A stretch of DNA of 64,000 bases from Flavobacteriales bacterium (lineage in GTDB: Bacteria; Bacteroidota; Bacteroidia; Flavobacteriales_E; Vicingaceae), in assembly GCA_020635815.1 (NCBI GenBank), contig JACJZB010000003.1:124001-188000 (forward strand). Reading direction: 5' to 3'. This document shows, piece after piece, positions 15,442 to 23,314 of this stretch (within the stretch, counting starts at the first letter, position 1; the number at the start of each line of letters is the position of its first letter). The translations under genes and the position numbers were made by a program. The notes beneath the pieces are model-generated. The model was given only the letters and a program-made list of their open reading frames with translations, made no database searches and had not been told where the DNA came from.

Positions 15442-17154
15442 TTATATGGTTAACCAATGTTTATAATTATCAGTTTCATTTTGTTTAATTATCTTATAAT
15501 CAGAGAATCCAACTGCATTTTTATCAATTTTGAATGTAATTCTAGTAATTGTTCCCAGTTCTCTTTTTATGGAACATGTAATTTCTTCTTCTTTATAATA
15601 TTCAGACCATAGCTCCAAGTCATTAATTATTTTAATTCCATTTATAGCAATAATTTCATCGTTTATTGCTAAGCCATTTTGTTCTGCTAATGAAGTAGGG
15701 AAGATGTTATCAACTAAACAAGCACCATTTTCATAACGCACTTTAAATCCTAAGTTAGATTCATTAAAATTCTTAGTTGGTTTTATTTCTAAATCACAAC
15801 CAATGTAATTAAGTGCTTCTTTTAAATGAGCAGTATAATCTTTTTTTCCGTGAATAAAGTTGTTGTATATCTCATCATAAGCAGCCCTAGAAATATTTTC
15901 AATAACGGTTTTATAATCAGCATCAGAAACACCCAAACCTTTTTTAGCAAAATCCTGATATAAGGTTTTCATAACATCGTTTAATGATTTTTTGTTTTGA
16001 GTATTTTTCAAAATAAAAACATCAGTCATAAATGCAATTAAAGCACCTTCGGTATAAATTGAACCTTTTCTGCCTGGAGCTCCTTTTACGTATCCATCTA
16101 GCCAAGTATCAAATGATGATTGAGCTACCGAATAGTTGTTTACTCCAAAATTGTTATAGTGTCTATCTAATAATTGGTTAAATGTTTTGGTGTATTGTTC
16201 CCAATCAAAAACTTTTGAGGTTAACAAAAACTTATCGCCATAATAGGTAGTTACTCCTTCATCTAAATAACCCATTACTGTATAGTTTTCTTTACTATAA
16301 TCATAAGGGTGCATTTCTATTGGTCTAATTTGTTTTACATTCCAAGTGTGGTAAAGTTCGTGAGAACTAACGCCAAGCAGCTCATTATACCATCCATCAG
16401 TTCGCATAATATCATAAGAAGGACCTAAACTAATTACTGTTGAATTATAATGTTCAACACCATGATAGGTTCGGTAAGGTAAAATTTGAAAAAGAAAATG
16501 ATACTCATCCACCGGGAAATCGCCAAAAGCTTCAATTTGGTTTTTAATAAATTTTCTAAAATCGGTTTCTAGTTTTTTCCAATCAGGTTTAGATTCTCCG
16601 TTAAACCATAAGTTAAATTTTACCTTGTTTTCATCAAAAGTAAAATGTTGAAGTGAATTACTAGCTATAAATGGAGAATCAACTAGTCCATGAAAATCTT
16701 TTGCAATAAAATTGTGTTTTGATGTTTGTTTTAATCCACTAGCAACTTCATAAGTTGATGGTATTTTTAACTCTAATTCACAAGCTTCGTTTTGTCTTGT
16801 AGGTAAATATAAAAAACAGTTTACACCGTTAATATAAAGTTGTTTATCATCTAAATAAGACGAACCTGCATTAATTTCATTCGCAAAATAATTATACTTT
16901 ATGTGTACCTGAGAAGCTCCTTTTGTTTCAACTTCCCATAAATCTTTGGTTATTTTCTTAAAAGGTAAAATACTTCCTTTGTTGTTAAAAGCTTCCCATT
17001 TTTGAACGTTTTTAGCAAAATTACCTAACTCATATCTTCCTGGTCGCCAAGCGGGTAATTGCACCTCTATGGTTTCTGATTTGATTTTATCAATAATAAA
17101 TTCAATATCTATGTAATGGTTGTTTGGGTTTTGGTAAGAAACGATATACTTCAT
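15442..17154 (-). CDS. M61-family metallopeptidase with PDZ domain
   Basis: This 570-residue protein carries the zinc motif HELYH at 265-269 in the stretch GVSSHELYHTWNVKQIRP, with the third ligand expected in DEGVTTYYGD downstream. This is the signature of M61 glycyl aminopeptidase-like enzymes. A beta-rich N-terminal domain precedes the catalytic part, and the C-terminal 90 residues form a PDZ-like domain (CLVDNIFPTSLAEQNGL, INDEIIAINGI). No clear signal peptide is present, which leaves its location open. M61 members in Bacteroidota cut peptides with N-terminal glycine or acidic residues; the exact substrate is unknown. Confidence 0.88.
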   Translation of the reverse strand: MKYIVSYQNPNNHYIDIEFIIDKIKSETIEVQLPAWRPGRYELGNFAKNVQKWEAFNNKGSILPFKKITKDLWEVETKGASQVHIKYNYFANEINAGSSYLDDKQLYINGVNCFLYLPTRQNEACELELKIPSTYEVASGLKQTSKHNFIAKDFHGLVDSPFIASNSLQHFTFDENKVKFNLWFNGESKPDWKKLETDFRKFIKNQIEAFGDFPVDEYHFLFQILPYRTYHGVEHYNSTVISLGPSYDIMRTDGWYNELLGVSSHELYHTWNVKQIRPIEMHPYDYSKENYTVMGYLDEGVTTYYGDKFLLTSKVFDWEQYTKTFNQLLDRHYNNFGVNNYSVAQSSFDTWLDGYVKGAPGRKGSIYTEGALIAFMTDVFILKNTQNKKSLNDVMKTLYQDFAKKGLGVSDADYKTVIENISRAAYDEIYNNFIHGKKDYTAHLKEALNYIGCDLEIKPTKNFNESNLGFKVRYENGACLVDNIFPTSLAEQNGLAINDEIIAINGIKIINDLELWSEYYKEEEITCSIKRELGTITRITFKIDKNAVGFSDYKIIKQNETDNYKHWLTI

Positions 17155-17290
17155 TTATTCGAGTTGAAAGTTAAAAAGTTAAAAGTAAAAAGATATTAGC
17201 TATTAAAATAAAGGAACTTTATAAACTTTTTAACTTTACTACTTTATAAACTTTAATCTTTACAAACTTTTCACTTTAAACTTTCTAACT
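17155..17290. repeat. Low-complexity AACTTT/AAAGTT repeat region
   Basis: The gap before lpdA starts with AAAGTTAAAAAGTTAAAAG and continues with several AAACTTT and AACTTTA units in the other sense, so parts can pair with each other. A similar run of AAACTCTAAACTTTAAACT lies before the E2 gene at 44409-44428. It looks like a degenerate short-unit repeat of unknown function. Confidence 0.45.
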
Positions 17291-17343
17291 TAATGACTAA
17301 ATTCGCAGTCTATTAATGTGCAATAAAAAATAAAATTTTAGAT

Positions 17344-18732
17344 ATGAGTTACGATGTTATAGTAGTAGGTAGTGGACCTGGAGGTTATGTTGCTGCCATT
17401 AGAGCTTCTCAATTAGGTTTAAAAACTGCAATTATTGAAAAAGCAGAATTGGGTGGTATATGTTTAAACTGGGGTTGTATTCCAACAAAGGCGTTGTTAA
17501 AAAGTGCAAATGTTTTTGAATATATTAACCATGCTGCTGACTATGGTATTACCGTAAAAAGTGCTGATGCTGATTTTCCAGCTATTGTGAAAAGAAGTAG
17601 AGATGTAGCTGCAGGAATGAGTAATGGTATTCAGTTTTTAATGAAAAAAAATAAGATTGATGTAATTGTTGGGACAGCGAAGGTAAAAGCGGGTAAAAAA
17701 GTTGATGTTACTGATGATAAAGGAAAAGTAACGGAATATGCTGCTAGTAATATTATTATTGCTACAGGAGCTCGCTCAAAAGAACTACCAAATTTACCAC
17801 AAGACGGTAAAAAGATTATTGGATATAGAGAAGCATTAGTTTTACCTAAATTGCCTAAAAAAATGGTAGTGGTTGGATCTGGAGCAATAGGTTCGGAATT
17901 CGCTTATTTCTATAATGCAATGGGTGTTGAAGTTACTCTAGTTGAGTTCTTGCCAAATATTGTGCCTTTAGAGGATGAAGATGTTTCCAAGCAATTAGAA
18001 CGTTCATTTAAAAAAGCAGGAATTAAAGTAATGACAAGTTCATCAGTTGAAAGTGTAGATACCAAAGGAGCAGGCTGTAAAGCAGTTGTGAAAACTAAAA
18101 AAGGCGAAGAAATTATCGAATGTGATGTAGTTCTTTCTGCTGTTGGTATTAAACGTAATATCGAAAATATTGGATTAGAAGAAGTTGGTATTGCTACGGA
18201 CAAAGATATTATTATCACAAACGATTATTACCAAACTAATATTCCAGGTTATTATGCCATTGGAGATGTTACAAAGGGGCATGCTTTAGCTCACGTTGCT
18301 TCAGCTGAAGGAATTATATGTGTTGAGAAAATAGCAGGTTTACATGTAGAGCCGTTAGATTATGGAAATATTCCAGGATGTACTTACTGTTCTCCGGAGG
18401 TTGCTTCTGTTGGTATGACTGAAAAAGCGGCTAAAGAAGCAGGTTATGAATTGAAAGTTGGAAAATTCCCTTTCTCTGCATCTGGTAAAGCAAGTGCAGC
18501 AGGACATAAAGATGGTTTTGTTAAACTTATTTTTGATGCTAAATATGGTGAATTATTAGGTGGTCATTTAATTGGTGCTAATGTTACTGAAATGGTTGCT
18601 GAATTAGTAGCTGTTCGTAAATTAGAAACTACTGGCCACGAATTGATTAAAACTGTACATCCTCACCCAACTATGAGTGAAGCGATCATGGAAGCTGCAG
18701 CTGCAGCTTACGATGAAGTGATACACATGTAA
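17344..18732 (+). CDS. lpdA: Dihydrolipoyl dehydrogenase (E3)
   Basis: This 462-residue flavoprotein reoxidises dihydrolipoamide of 2-oxoacid dehydrogenase complexes with NAD+. It shows the FAD-binding GSGPGGYVAA, the redox-active pair Cys40 and Cys45 in GGICLNWGCIPTKAL, the NAD-binding VVGSGAIGSEFA and the C-terminal HPHPTMSEAIMEAA with the active-site His-Glu pair. It is alone here, but the pyruvate dehydrogenase E1-alpha and E2 genes lie 25 kb downstream. The sequence TAAATTCG at 17298-17305 is a near match to the -7 element. A terminator follows the gene. Confidence 0.96.
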   Translation: MSYDVIVVGSGPGGYVAAIRASQLGLKTAIIEKAELGGICLNWGCIPTKALLKSANVFEYINHAADYGITVKSADADFPAIVKRSRDVAAGMSNGIQFLMKKNKIDVIVGTAKVKAGKKVDVTDDKGKVTEYAASNIIIATGARSKELPNLPQDGKKIIGYREALVLPKLPKKMVVVGSGAIGSEFAYFYNAMGVEVTLVEFLPNIVPLEDEDVSKQLERSFKKAGIKVMTSSSVESVDTKGAGCKAVVKTKKGEEIIECDVVLSAVGIKRNIENIGLEEVGIATDKDIIITNDYYQTNIPGYYAIGDVTKGHALAHVASAEGIICVEKIAGLHVEPLDYGNIPGCTYCSPEVASVGMTEKAAKEAGYELKVGKFPFSASGKASAAGHKDGFVKLIFDAKYGELLGGHLIGANVTEMVAELVAVRKLETTGHELIKTVHPHPTMSEAIMEAAAAAYDEVIHM

Positions 18733-18745
18733 TCAACTATTCGTC

Positions 18746-18787
18746 ATTGCGGAGCCGGTCCCGATACTTCGGGGCTTGACCCGCAAT
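18746..18787. repeat. Intergenic palindromic repeat (GGGCTTGACCC family), copy 1
   Basis: ATTGCGG (18746-18752) pairs with CCGCAAT (18781-18787), and inside it CCCGA pairs with TCGGG, giving a nested hairpin. GGGCTTGACCC is shared with the shorter copy at 18845-18863. Much more GC-rich than its surroundings. Confidence 0.7.
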
Positions 18788-18801
18788 CTCATAAATAAAA
18801 A

Positions 18802-18830
18802 AAATCCCACTCATTTGAGTGGGATTTTTT
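18802..18830. terminator. Terminator after lpdA
   Basis: AATCCCACTCA pairs with TGAGTGGGATT around a 2-base loop, preceded by an A run and followed by TTTT, so it can work in both directions. Confidence 0.85.
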
Positions 18831-18844
18831 GTTTACTACCGCCT

Positions 18845-18863
18845 TTCCGGGCTTGACCCGGAA
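18845..18863. repeat. Intergenic palindromic repeat (GGGCTTGACCC family), copy 2
   Basis: TTCCGGG pairs with CCCGGAA around CTTGA. It lies 5 bp past the stop of the small minus-strand gene at 18868-19011 and shares GGGCTTGACCC with copy 1. Confidence 0.7.
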
Positions 18864-18867
18864 TCTT

Positions 18868-19011
18868 TTAGCTCTTTTTTTTCTTGTTATTTTGTAATTG
18901 TTTACTTCTATTTCCTTGGTTTTGGTCGTATTGTTTATTTGTTCCCTTTGTTCCTCTGTTGGAGTTTTGCATGTTAGACGCATTATCTTTTGGTGCAATT
19001 TTCTTTCTCAT
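18868..19011 (-). CDS. Small basic Asn/Lys-rich protein (47 residues)
   Basis: The minus strand from 19011 encodes 47 residues beginning MRKKIAPKDNASNMQNSNRG and ending NNKKKKS. It is rich in Asn, Lys and Gln, with no hydrophobic segment, so it is probably a soluble, unstructured basic protein. Similar short PKDNA...NRGTKGTNKQY proteins seem to occur widely in Bacteroidota, but this is from memory. A longer overlapping frame at 18789-18998 runs through both palindromic repeats and the terminator and is rejected. The function is unknown. Confidence 0.5.
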   Translation of the reverse strand: MRKKIAPKDNASNMQNSNRGTKGTNKQYDQNQGNRSKQLQNNKKKKS

Positions 19012-19234
19012 AATGTTTTAAAAGGTTTTTCAGCATCACTAATAGATATTTCGTTATTTAAACTAATCTGAAAATAAGTGGTTTTGTATTCCATAACCTT
19101 TGATTGTTTAAAATGTTTAGTGGAGAGGTTATTGATGATGTTTAACGAACTAAAAACATATCATACCAACAAGTTTAACTATCTTTTTTGTTAAAAATAT
19201 TAGTGTAGTGTGAAAAAAAGAAACGTAAATAATT

Positions 19235-19261
19235 CCTCCCTTTTTGGGAGGTTAGGAGGGG
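19235..19261 (+). repeat. CCTCCC-hairpin repeat left of asnB
   Basis: CCTCCC-TTTTT-GGGAGG is followed by TTAGGAGGGGCTTTTTTT, ending 22 bp before the asnB start. It is the same type as the forward copy at 46262-46295. An inverted copy lies at the asnB end (21203-21230). Confidence 0.65.
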
Positions 19262-19282
19262 CTTTTTTTATATCTTTACTAT

Positions 19283-21214
19283 ATGTGTGGAATAGTAGGA
19301 ATCGTATCTAAAAATAAAGAGCAATTGTCTCGAATTGCTGCGGCTACCCAAGAGCTTTCTAAAAGAGGTCCCAATAACCAGCATGTAACAGATTTCAACA
19401 ATTTATCTTTCGGTCATGCTCGATTGTCGATTATCGATGTATCTGAAGAATCACACCAACCTTTTACTGATAATTTAAATAGGTATTCACTTATTTTTAA
19501 TGGTGAAATATATAATTATAAAGAGTTAAAAGAAGAATTAATACAAGATGGTGTCGTATTTAAAACAAATTCAGATACAGAAGTTTTATTGTATTTATAC
19601 ATCAAATACAAAGAAGGATGTTTGGAAAAGCTAAATGGTTTTTTTGCTTTTTCAGTTTTTGATAAGCAAGAAAATAGCTTGTTTATTGTTCGTGACAGAA
19701 TGGGAATAAAACCTTTGTTGTATTATTTTGATGGAACAGATTTTATTTTTGCTTCAGAACTAAAAGCCATTTTCAAATTTAAGATTGACAAAACAATAGA
19801 CCAAGTTAGTTTATTTAACTATTTGCAGTTTAATTACATTCCAACCAATAATTCTATTCTAACGAAAGTGAATAAATTGGCACCAGGTCATTTTATTAAA
19901 ATCAATAACATTAATAATATTGATGATATTATTGAACATCAGTATTATGAAATTCCATATAACGATAAAGAAACGATACAGAAAACAGCATTAAATTACG
20001 AGAAATCTAAAGAAATGCTGGTTGGCTTATTGGATGATTCCGTTCAAAAGAGACTAGTTGCAGACGTGCCAGTGGGAACTTTTTTAAGTGGAGGAGTAGA
20101 TTCTTCCATAATAAGTTTGTTGGCAAAAAGACATAAAAACGATTTAGCTACTTTTTCAATTGGATATAAAGATGAACCCTTTTTTGATGAAACCAATTAT
20201 GCCAATGCAGTTGCAAAAAAGATTGGAAGTAATCATCATATTATATCATTAAGTAATGATGAATTGTATGAGAACTTAAACGATATTTTAAATTATATAG
20301 ATGAACCTTTTGCCGATTCATCAGCAATAGCAGTTTATTTATTGAGTAAATACACTAAAAAACATGTTTCTGTGGCACTTTCTGGTGATGGAGCAGACGA
20401 AATGTTTTCGGGTTACAATAAACACATGGCAGATTTTAAATCTCGCCATCCGGGTATAAAAGAATCGTTAGTGAAAGCGGGCTATCCAATTTGGAATAAA
20501 TTACCAAAATCGAGAAACTCGAAGTTATTTAACATTAACCGCCAATTGTATAAGTTTAGTTTAGGAGCAAATTTGACGAACAAAGAAAGATACTGGAAAT
20601 GGGCGTCAAATTTAAACGAAGAAAAAGCCAATTATTTCTTAAATGAAGAATTGGTTTTTAATCCACAACGCTTAAGTGATACTGCCTATGAGTACAAAAA
20701 AAGAAAAGATGAATTGTTAAAATTTATCCGAAAAGATGGAGATTTAAACGATGTGCTTTATACCGATATGAGAATGGTGTTGGTGAATGATATGCTTAGA
20801 AAAGTGGATAGTATGAGTATGGCAAATAGTTTAGAAGTAAGAGTTCCTTTTTTGGATCATCGCATTGTAAATTTTGCTTTTAATTTGCCTCGGGCATTTA
20901 AGATAAATGCAGATATGAAGAAAAAGATTCTTCAAGATGCATTTAAAAATGATTTACCAGAAGAAGTTTACAATCGACCAAAGCATGGGTTTGAAGTGCC
21001 TTTGCTAAATTGGTTTAAAAATGAATTAAGAGATACGATTGAAAACGATTTGCTAGGAAGTAAATTTATTGAAGAACAAGGAGTTTTTAATTATTCAGCA
21101 ATTAAAGAATTAAAACAAAAGTTGTATTCAAACAATCCAGAAGATAGCCACGCAACGGTTTGGGCATTAATTGTTTTTAATAGTTGGTGGAAAAAATATA
21201 TTAGCCCCTCTTAA
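19283..21214 (+). CDS. asnB: Glutamine-hydrolysing asparagine synthetase
   Basis: This 643-residue protein begins MCGIVGIV, so Cys2 becomes the glutaminase nucleophile after Met removal. The class II amidotransferase domain has FNGEIYNYKEL and RDRMGIKPLLYY. The synthetase domain has the ATP-binding SGGVDSS starting at Ser269 and later SGDGADEMFSGY. It makes asparagine, or amidates a sugar precursor, from glutamine and ATP. AsnB-like genes often lie in surface-polysaccharide clusters, and here a glycosyltransferase, Wza-like and Wzc-like genes follow. The final codons (SPS and stop) lie inside an inverted copy of the hairpin repeat. Confidence 0.93.
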   Translation: MCGIVGIVSKNKEQLSRIAAATQELSKRGPNNQHVTDFNNLSFGHARLSIIDVSEESHQPFTDNLNRYSLIFNGEIYNYKELKEELIQDGVVFKTNSDTEVLLYLYIKYKEGCLEKLNGFFAFSVFDKQENSLFIVRDRMGIKPLLYYFDGTDFIFASELKAIFKFKIDKTIDQVSLFNYLQFNYIPTNNSILTKVNKLAPGHFIKINNINNIDDIIEHQYYEIPYNDKETIQKTALNYEKSKEMLVGLLDDSVQKRLVADVPVGTFLSGGVDSSIISLLAKRHKNDLATFSIGYKDEPFFDETNYANAVAKKIGSNHHIISLSNDELYENLNDILNYIDEPFADSSAIAVYLLSKYTKKHVSVALSGDGADEMFSGYNKHMADFKSRHPGIKESLVKAGYPIWNKLPKSRNSKLFNINRQLYKFSLGANLTNKERYWKWASNLNEEKANYFLNEELVFNPQRLSDTAYEYKKRKDELLKFIRKDGDLNDVLYTDMRMVLVNDMLRKVDSMSMANSLEVRVPFLDHRIVNFAFNLPRAFKINADMKKKILQDAFKNDLPEEVYNRPKHGFEVPLLNWFKNELRDTIENDLLGSKFIEEQGVFNYSAIKELKQKLYSNNPEDSHATVWALIVFNSWWKKYISPS

Positions 21215-21230
21215 TCTCCCCGAAGGGGAG
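21203..21230 (-). repeat. CCTCCC-hairpin repeat right of asnB (inverted copy)
   Basis: GCCCCTCTTAAT is followed by CTCCCC-GAA-GGGGAG (hairpin continues to 21250). Read on the minus strand it has the same order, hairpin then AGAGGGGC, as the repeat left of asnB. It overlaps the last codons of asnB. Confidence 0.6.
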
Positions 21231-21242
21231 AAATAAAGTGTC

Positions 21243-21263
21243 ATGCTGAGCTTGTCGAAGCAT
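21243..21263. repeat. GAGCTTGTCGA hairpin repeat, copy 1
   Basis: ATGCT-GAGCTTGTCGA-AGCAT forms a 5-bp stem around a fixed core. The copy at 46715-46735 has the same core with stem ATCCT/AGGAT, a compensating change on both sides. Confidence 0.7.
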
Positions 21264-21281
21264 TTGTTTCTAAAATTAAAT

Positions 21282-22487
21282 ATGAAAAAGAAAATAAAAG
21301 TATTACGAATAATTAATCGATTTAATTTAGGTGGACCAACCTATAACGCTGCTTATTTGACCAAGTATTTGAGTGATGATTTTGAGACACTATTGGTGGG
21401 GGGAGAAAAATATGAAGAAGAAGAAAGTTCTGCTTTTATATTGGATAAATTAGGATTGAAGCCAATTGTTATTCCAGAAATGCAACGTAGCATTAATCGT
21501 AAAAATGATAGAATAGCATACAAAAAAATCAAAGATATTATAAAAGAATTTCAGCCAGATGTCGTTCATACTCACGCATCAAAAGCTGGAACATTAGGGC
21601 GTTTAGCAGCAAATAAAATGAAAGTTCCTGTGGTTGTGCATACGTTTCATGGTCATGTATTTCATTCTTATTTTGGGAAAGCTAAAACAACTTTTTATAA
21701 AAATATAGAGCGTTATTTAGCAAAAAAATCAACTAAAATTATTGCCATTAGCGAGATTCAAAAAAATGAATTGTCGTTAGAACATAAAATTTGTAAGCCA
21801 GAAAAGATTGAGATTGTTCCTTTAGGTTTTGACTTGAGCCGATTTCAAGAAAATATTGAAGAAAAAAGAAAATCGTTTAGAGAGGAATATAAAATAGATG
21901 AAGATGAAATAGCAATAGGGATAATTGGTCGGTTGGTTGCAATAAAAAATCATAAAATGTTTTTAGATGTAGTTGCCAATATTATGGCTAAAACAACTAA
22001 AAAAGCACGTTTTTTTATTATTGGAGATGGAGAGGAAAAAGAAAGTTTAAAAGATTATTGTACTCAACTAAATATAGCTTTTACAGAGTGGAACGATGAA
22101 AATAAAGTTGCAACAATCACTTTCACTTCTTGGTTGAAAAATATTGATTGGGTTAACGCAGGGCTTGATATTATTACGTTAACCTCTTTAAATGAAGGTA
22201 CGCCTGTTAGTTTAATAGAAGCACAAGCAAGTAATAAACCAATTGTTACAACCAACGTTGGAGGAGTTAAAAACGTAACACTTGAAAACAAAACCGCTTT
22301 TATCAGTGAAGTTGATGATGTTGAAGATTTTAGTCATAAATTACTCCAGTTAATCGAAAATGATAAAATTAGAACAGATATGGGAGAGAAAGGCTGGGAT
22401 TTTGTAAAAGAAAAATTCAGCTACCAACGACTTACTAATGATGTAGAAAAGCTTTATATGGACTTATTACAGTTACCCAAAAAATAA
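21282..22487 (+). CDS. Family 4 glycosyltransferase
   Basis: This 401-residue enzyme should transfer a sugar from a nucleotide donor in surface-glycan assembly. It has the GT4 N-terminal loop RIINRFNLGGPTYNAAYL, HTHASKAGTLGR, VPLGFDLSRF, IGRLVAIKNHK and a donor-binding segment TLNEGTPVSLIEAQAS with the conserved Glu. The ATG at 21282 (MKKKIKVLRI) is chosen; an in-frame ATG at 21243 lies in the GAGCTTGTCGA repeat and would add 13 repeat-encoded residues. It lies between asnB and the polysaccharide export gene, so it is probably part of the same cluster. The sugar transferred cannot be read from the sequence. Confidence 0.87.
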   Translation: MKKKIKVLRIINRFNLGGPTYNAAYLTKYLSDDFETLLVGGEKYEEEESSAFILDKLGLKPIVIPEMQRSINRKNDRIAYKKIKDIIKEFQPDVVHTHASKAGTLGRLAANKMKVPVVVHTFHGHVFHSYFGKAKTTFYKNIERYLAKKSTKIIAISEIQKNELSLEHKICKPEKIEIVPLGFDLSRFQENIEEKRKSFREEYKIDEDEIAIGIIGRLVAIKNHKMFLDVVANIMAKTTKKARFFIIGDGEEKESLKDYCTQLNIAFTEWNDENKVATITFTSWLKNIDWVNAGLDIITLTSLNEGTPVSLIEAQASNKPIVTTNVGGVKNVTLENKTAFISEVDDVEDFSHKLLQLIENDKIRTDMGEKGWDFVKEKFSYQRLTNDVEKLYMDLLQLPKK

Positions 22488-22539
22488 ATGGATATTACAA
22501 CAAGTTTTTATAGATTTGTTGATTACTAAAGAAAAGCGA

Positions 22540-23307
22540 ATGAAATTTAAAAATAGACATATACTTCTTGTAGCTTCTATCATGGTGTTTTTATCATCTT
22601 GTAATGTAGTGCCAAGTATTATGATGAAGACTGAAAAAGGTTATGATTTTGATAAAATACCTACAGATTCCGCTTCGGGCTACATTATTTCTAGTAACGA
22701 TATTATCGATTTTAAGCTATATACAAATGATGGTACTAAACTCATTGACTTAACAGCTTTATCGCTTAATGAAGGAAGAGTTAATGGAGCAAATTCTCTA
22801 TCTAACTTCTTAGTTGAATCTGATGGGATGTGTAAACTTCCAATTATAGGAAGGGTAGAATTAAAAGGGAAAAAAATAAAAGAAGCAGAAGATTTTTTAC
22901 AAGAGCAATATTCAGTTTTTTATAAAAAACCTTTTGTATTGTTAAAGGTTTTAAATAGAAGAGTTACAATCTTTACGGGTATAGGTAAGGGAGTAGTTAT
23001 CAATCTTGAAAATGAAAATACAACTTTAATAGAGGCAATAGGTAAAGTAGGAGGGTTGCCAAAAGAAAGTAAAGCACATAAAATTAAAGTAGTAAGAGGT
23101 AACTTAAAAGACCCTGAAGTTTTTCTTTTTGATTTTTCTACAATAGAAGGAATTAGAGATGCAGGTTTTGTTTTACAAGCAAACGACATCGTTTATGTTG
23201 AACCAAAGAAGAATGTTGTGATGGAGGTGGTAAGAGATTTAGCTCCAATCATTAGTTTAATAACAAGTACAATAACTTTAATTGTATTAGTTAATCGATT
23301 AGATTAG
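22540..23307 (+). CDS. Polysaccharide export lipoprotein (Wza/BexD-like)
   Basis: This 255-residue protein starts at the ATG at 22540, giving the lipoprotein leader MKFKNRHILLVASIMVFLSSC; a TTG eight codons upstream is less likely. The body holds a Poly_export domain (YIISSNDIIDFKLYTNDG, GRVELKGKKIKEAEDFLQ) and a SLBB-like domain (TLIEAIGKVGGL), ending with a hydrophobic segment (LAPIISLITSTITLIVLV) that could cross the outer membrane. It is the outer-membrane channel partner of the Wzc-like protein starting 7 bp downstream. Confidence 0.87.
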   Translation: MKFKNRHILLVASIMVFLSSCNVVPSIMMKTEKGYDFDKIPTDSASGYIISSNDIIDFKLYTNDGTKLIDLTALSLNEGRVNGANSLSNFLVESDGMCKLPIIGRVELKGKKIKEAEDFLQEQYSVFYKKPFVLLKVLNRRVTIFTGIGKGVVINLENENTTLIEAIGKVGGLPKESKAHKIKVVRGNLKDPEVFLFDFSTIEGIRDAGFVLQANDIVYVEPKKNVVMEVVRDLAPIISLITSTITLIVLVNRLD

Positions 23308-23314
23308 TTTCTGG

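Noticed and set aside
15306..15488. Open frame of 60 codons on the plus strand
   Set aside because: It overlaps the 3' end of the M61 peptidase gene in antisense and has no family resemblance; composition looks like the complement of the peptidase gene.
18789..18998. Open frame of 69 codons on the minus strand
   Set aside because: It reads through a terminator hairpin and a palindromic repeat, and it overlaps the better small gene at 18868-19011 in another frame.
21243..21281. Upstream ATG for the glycosyltransferase
   Set aside because: The ATG and next codons are part of the GAGCTTGTCGA hairpin repeat, and the family's usual N terminus begins at 21282.
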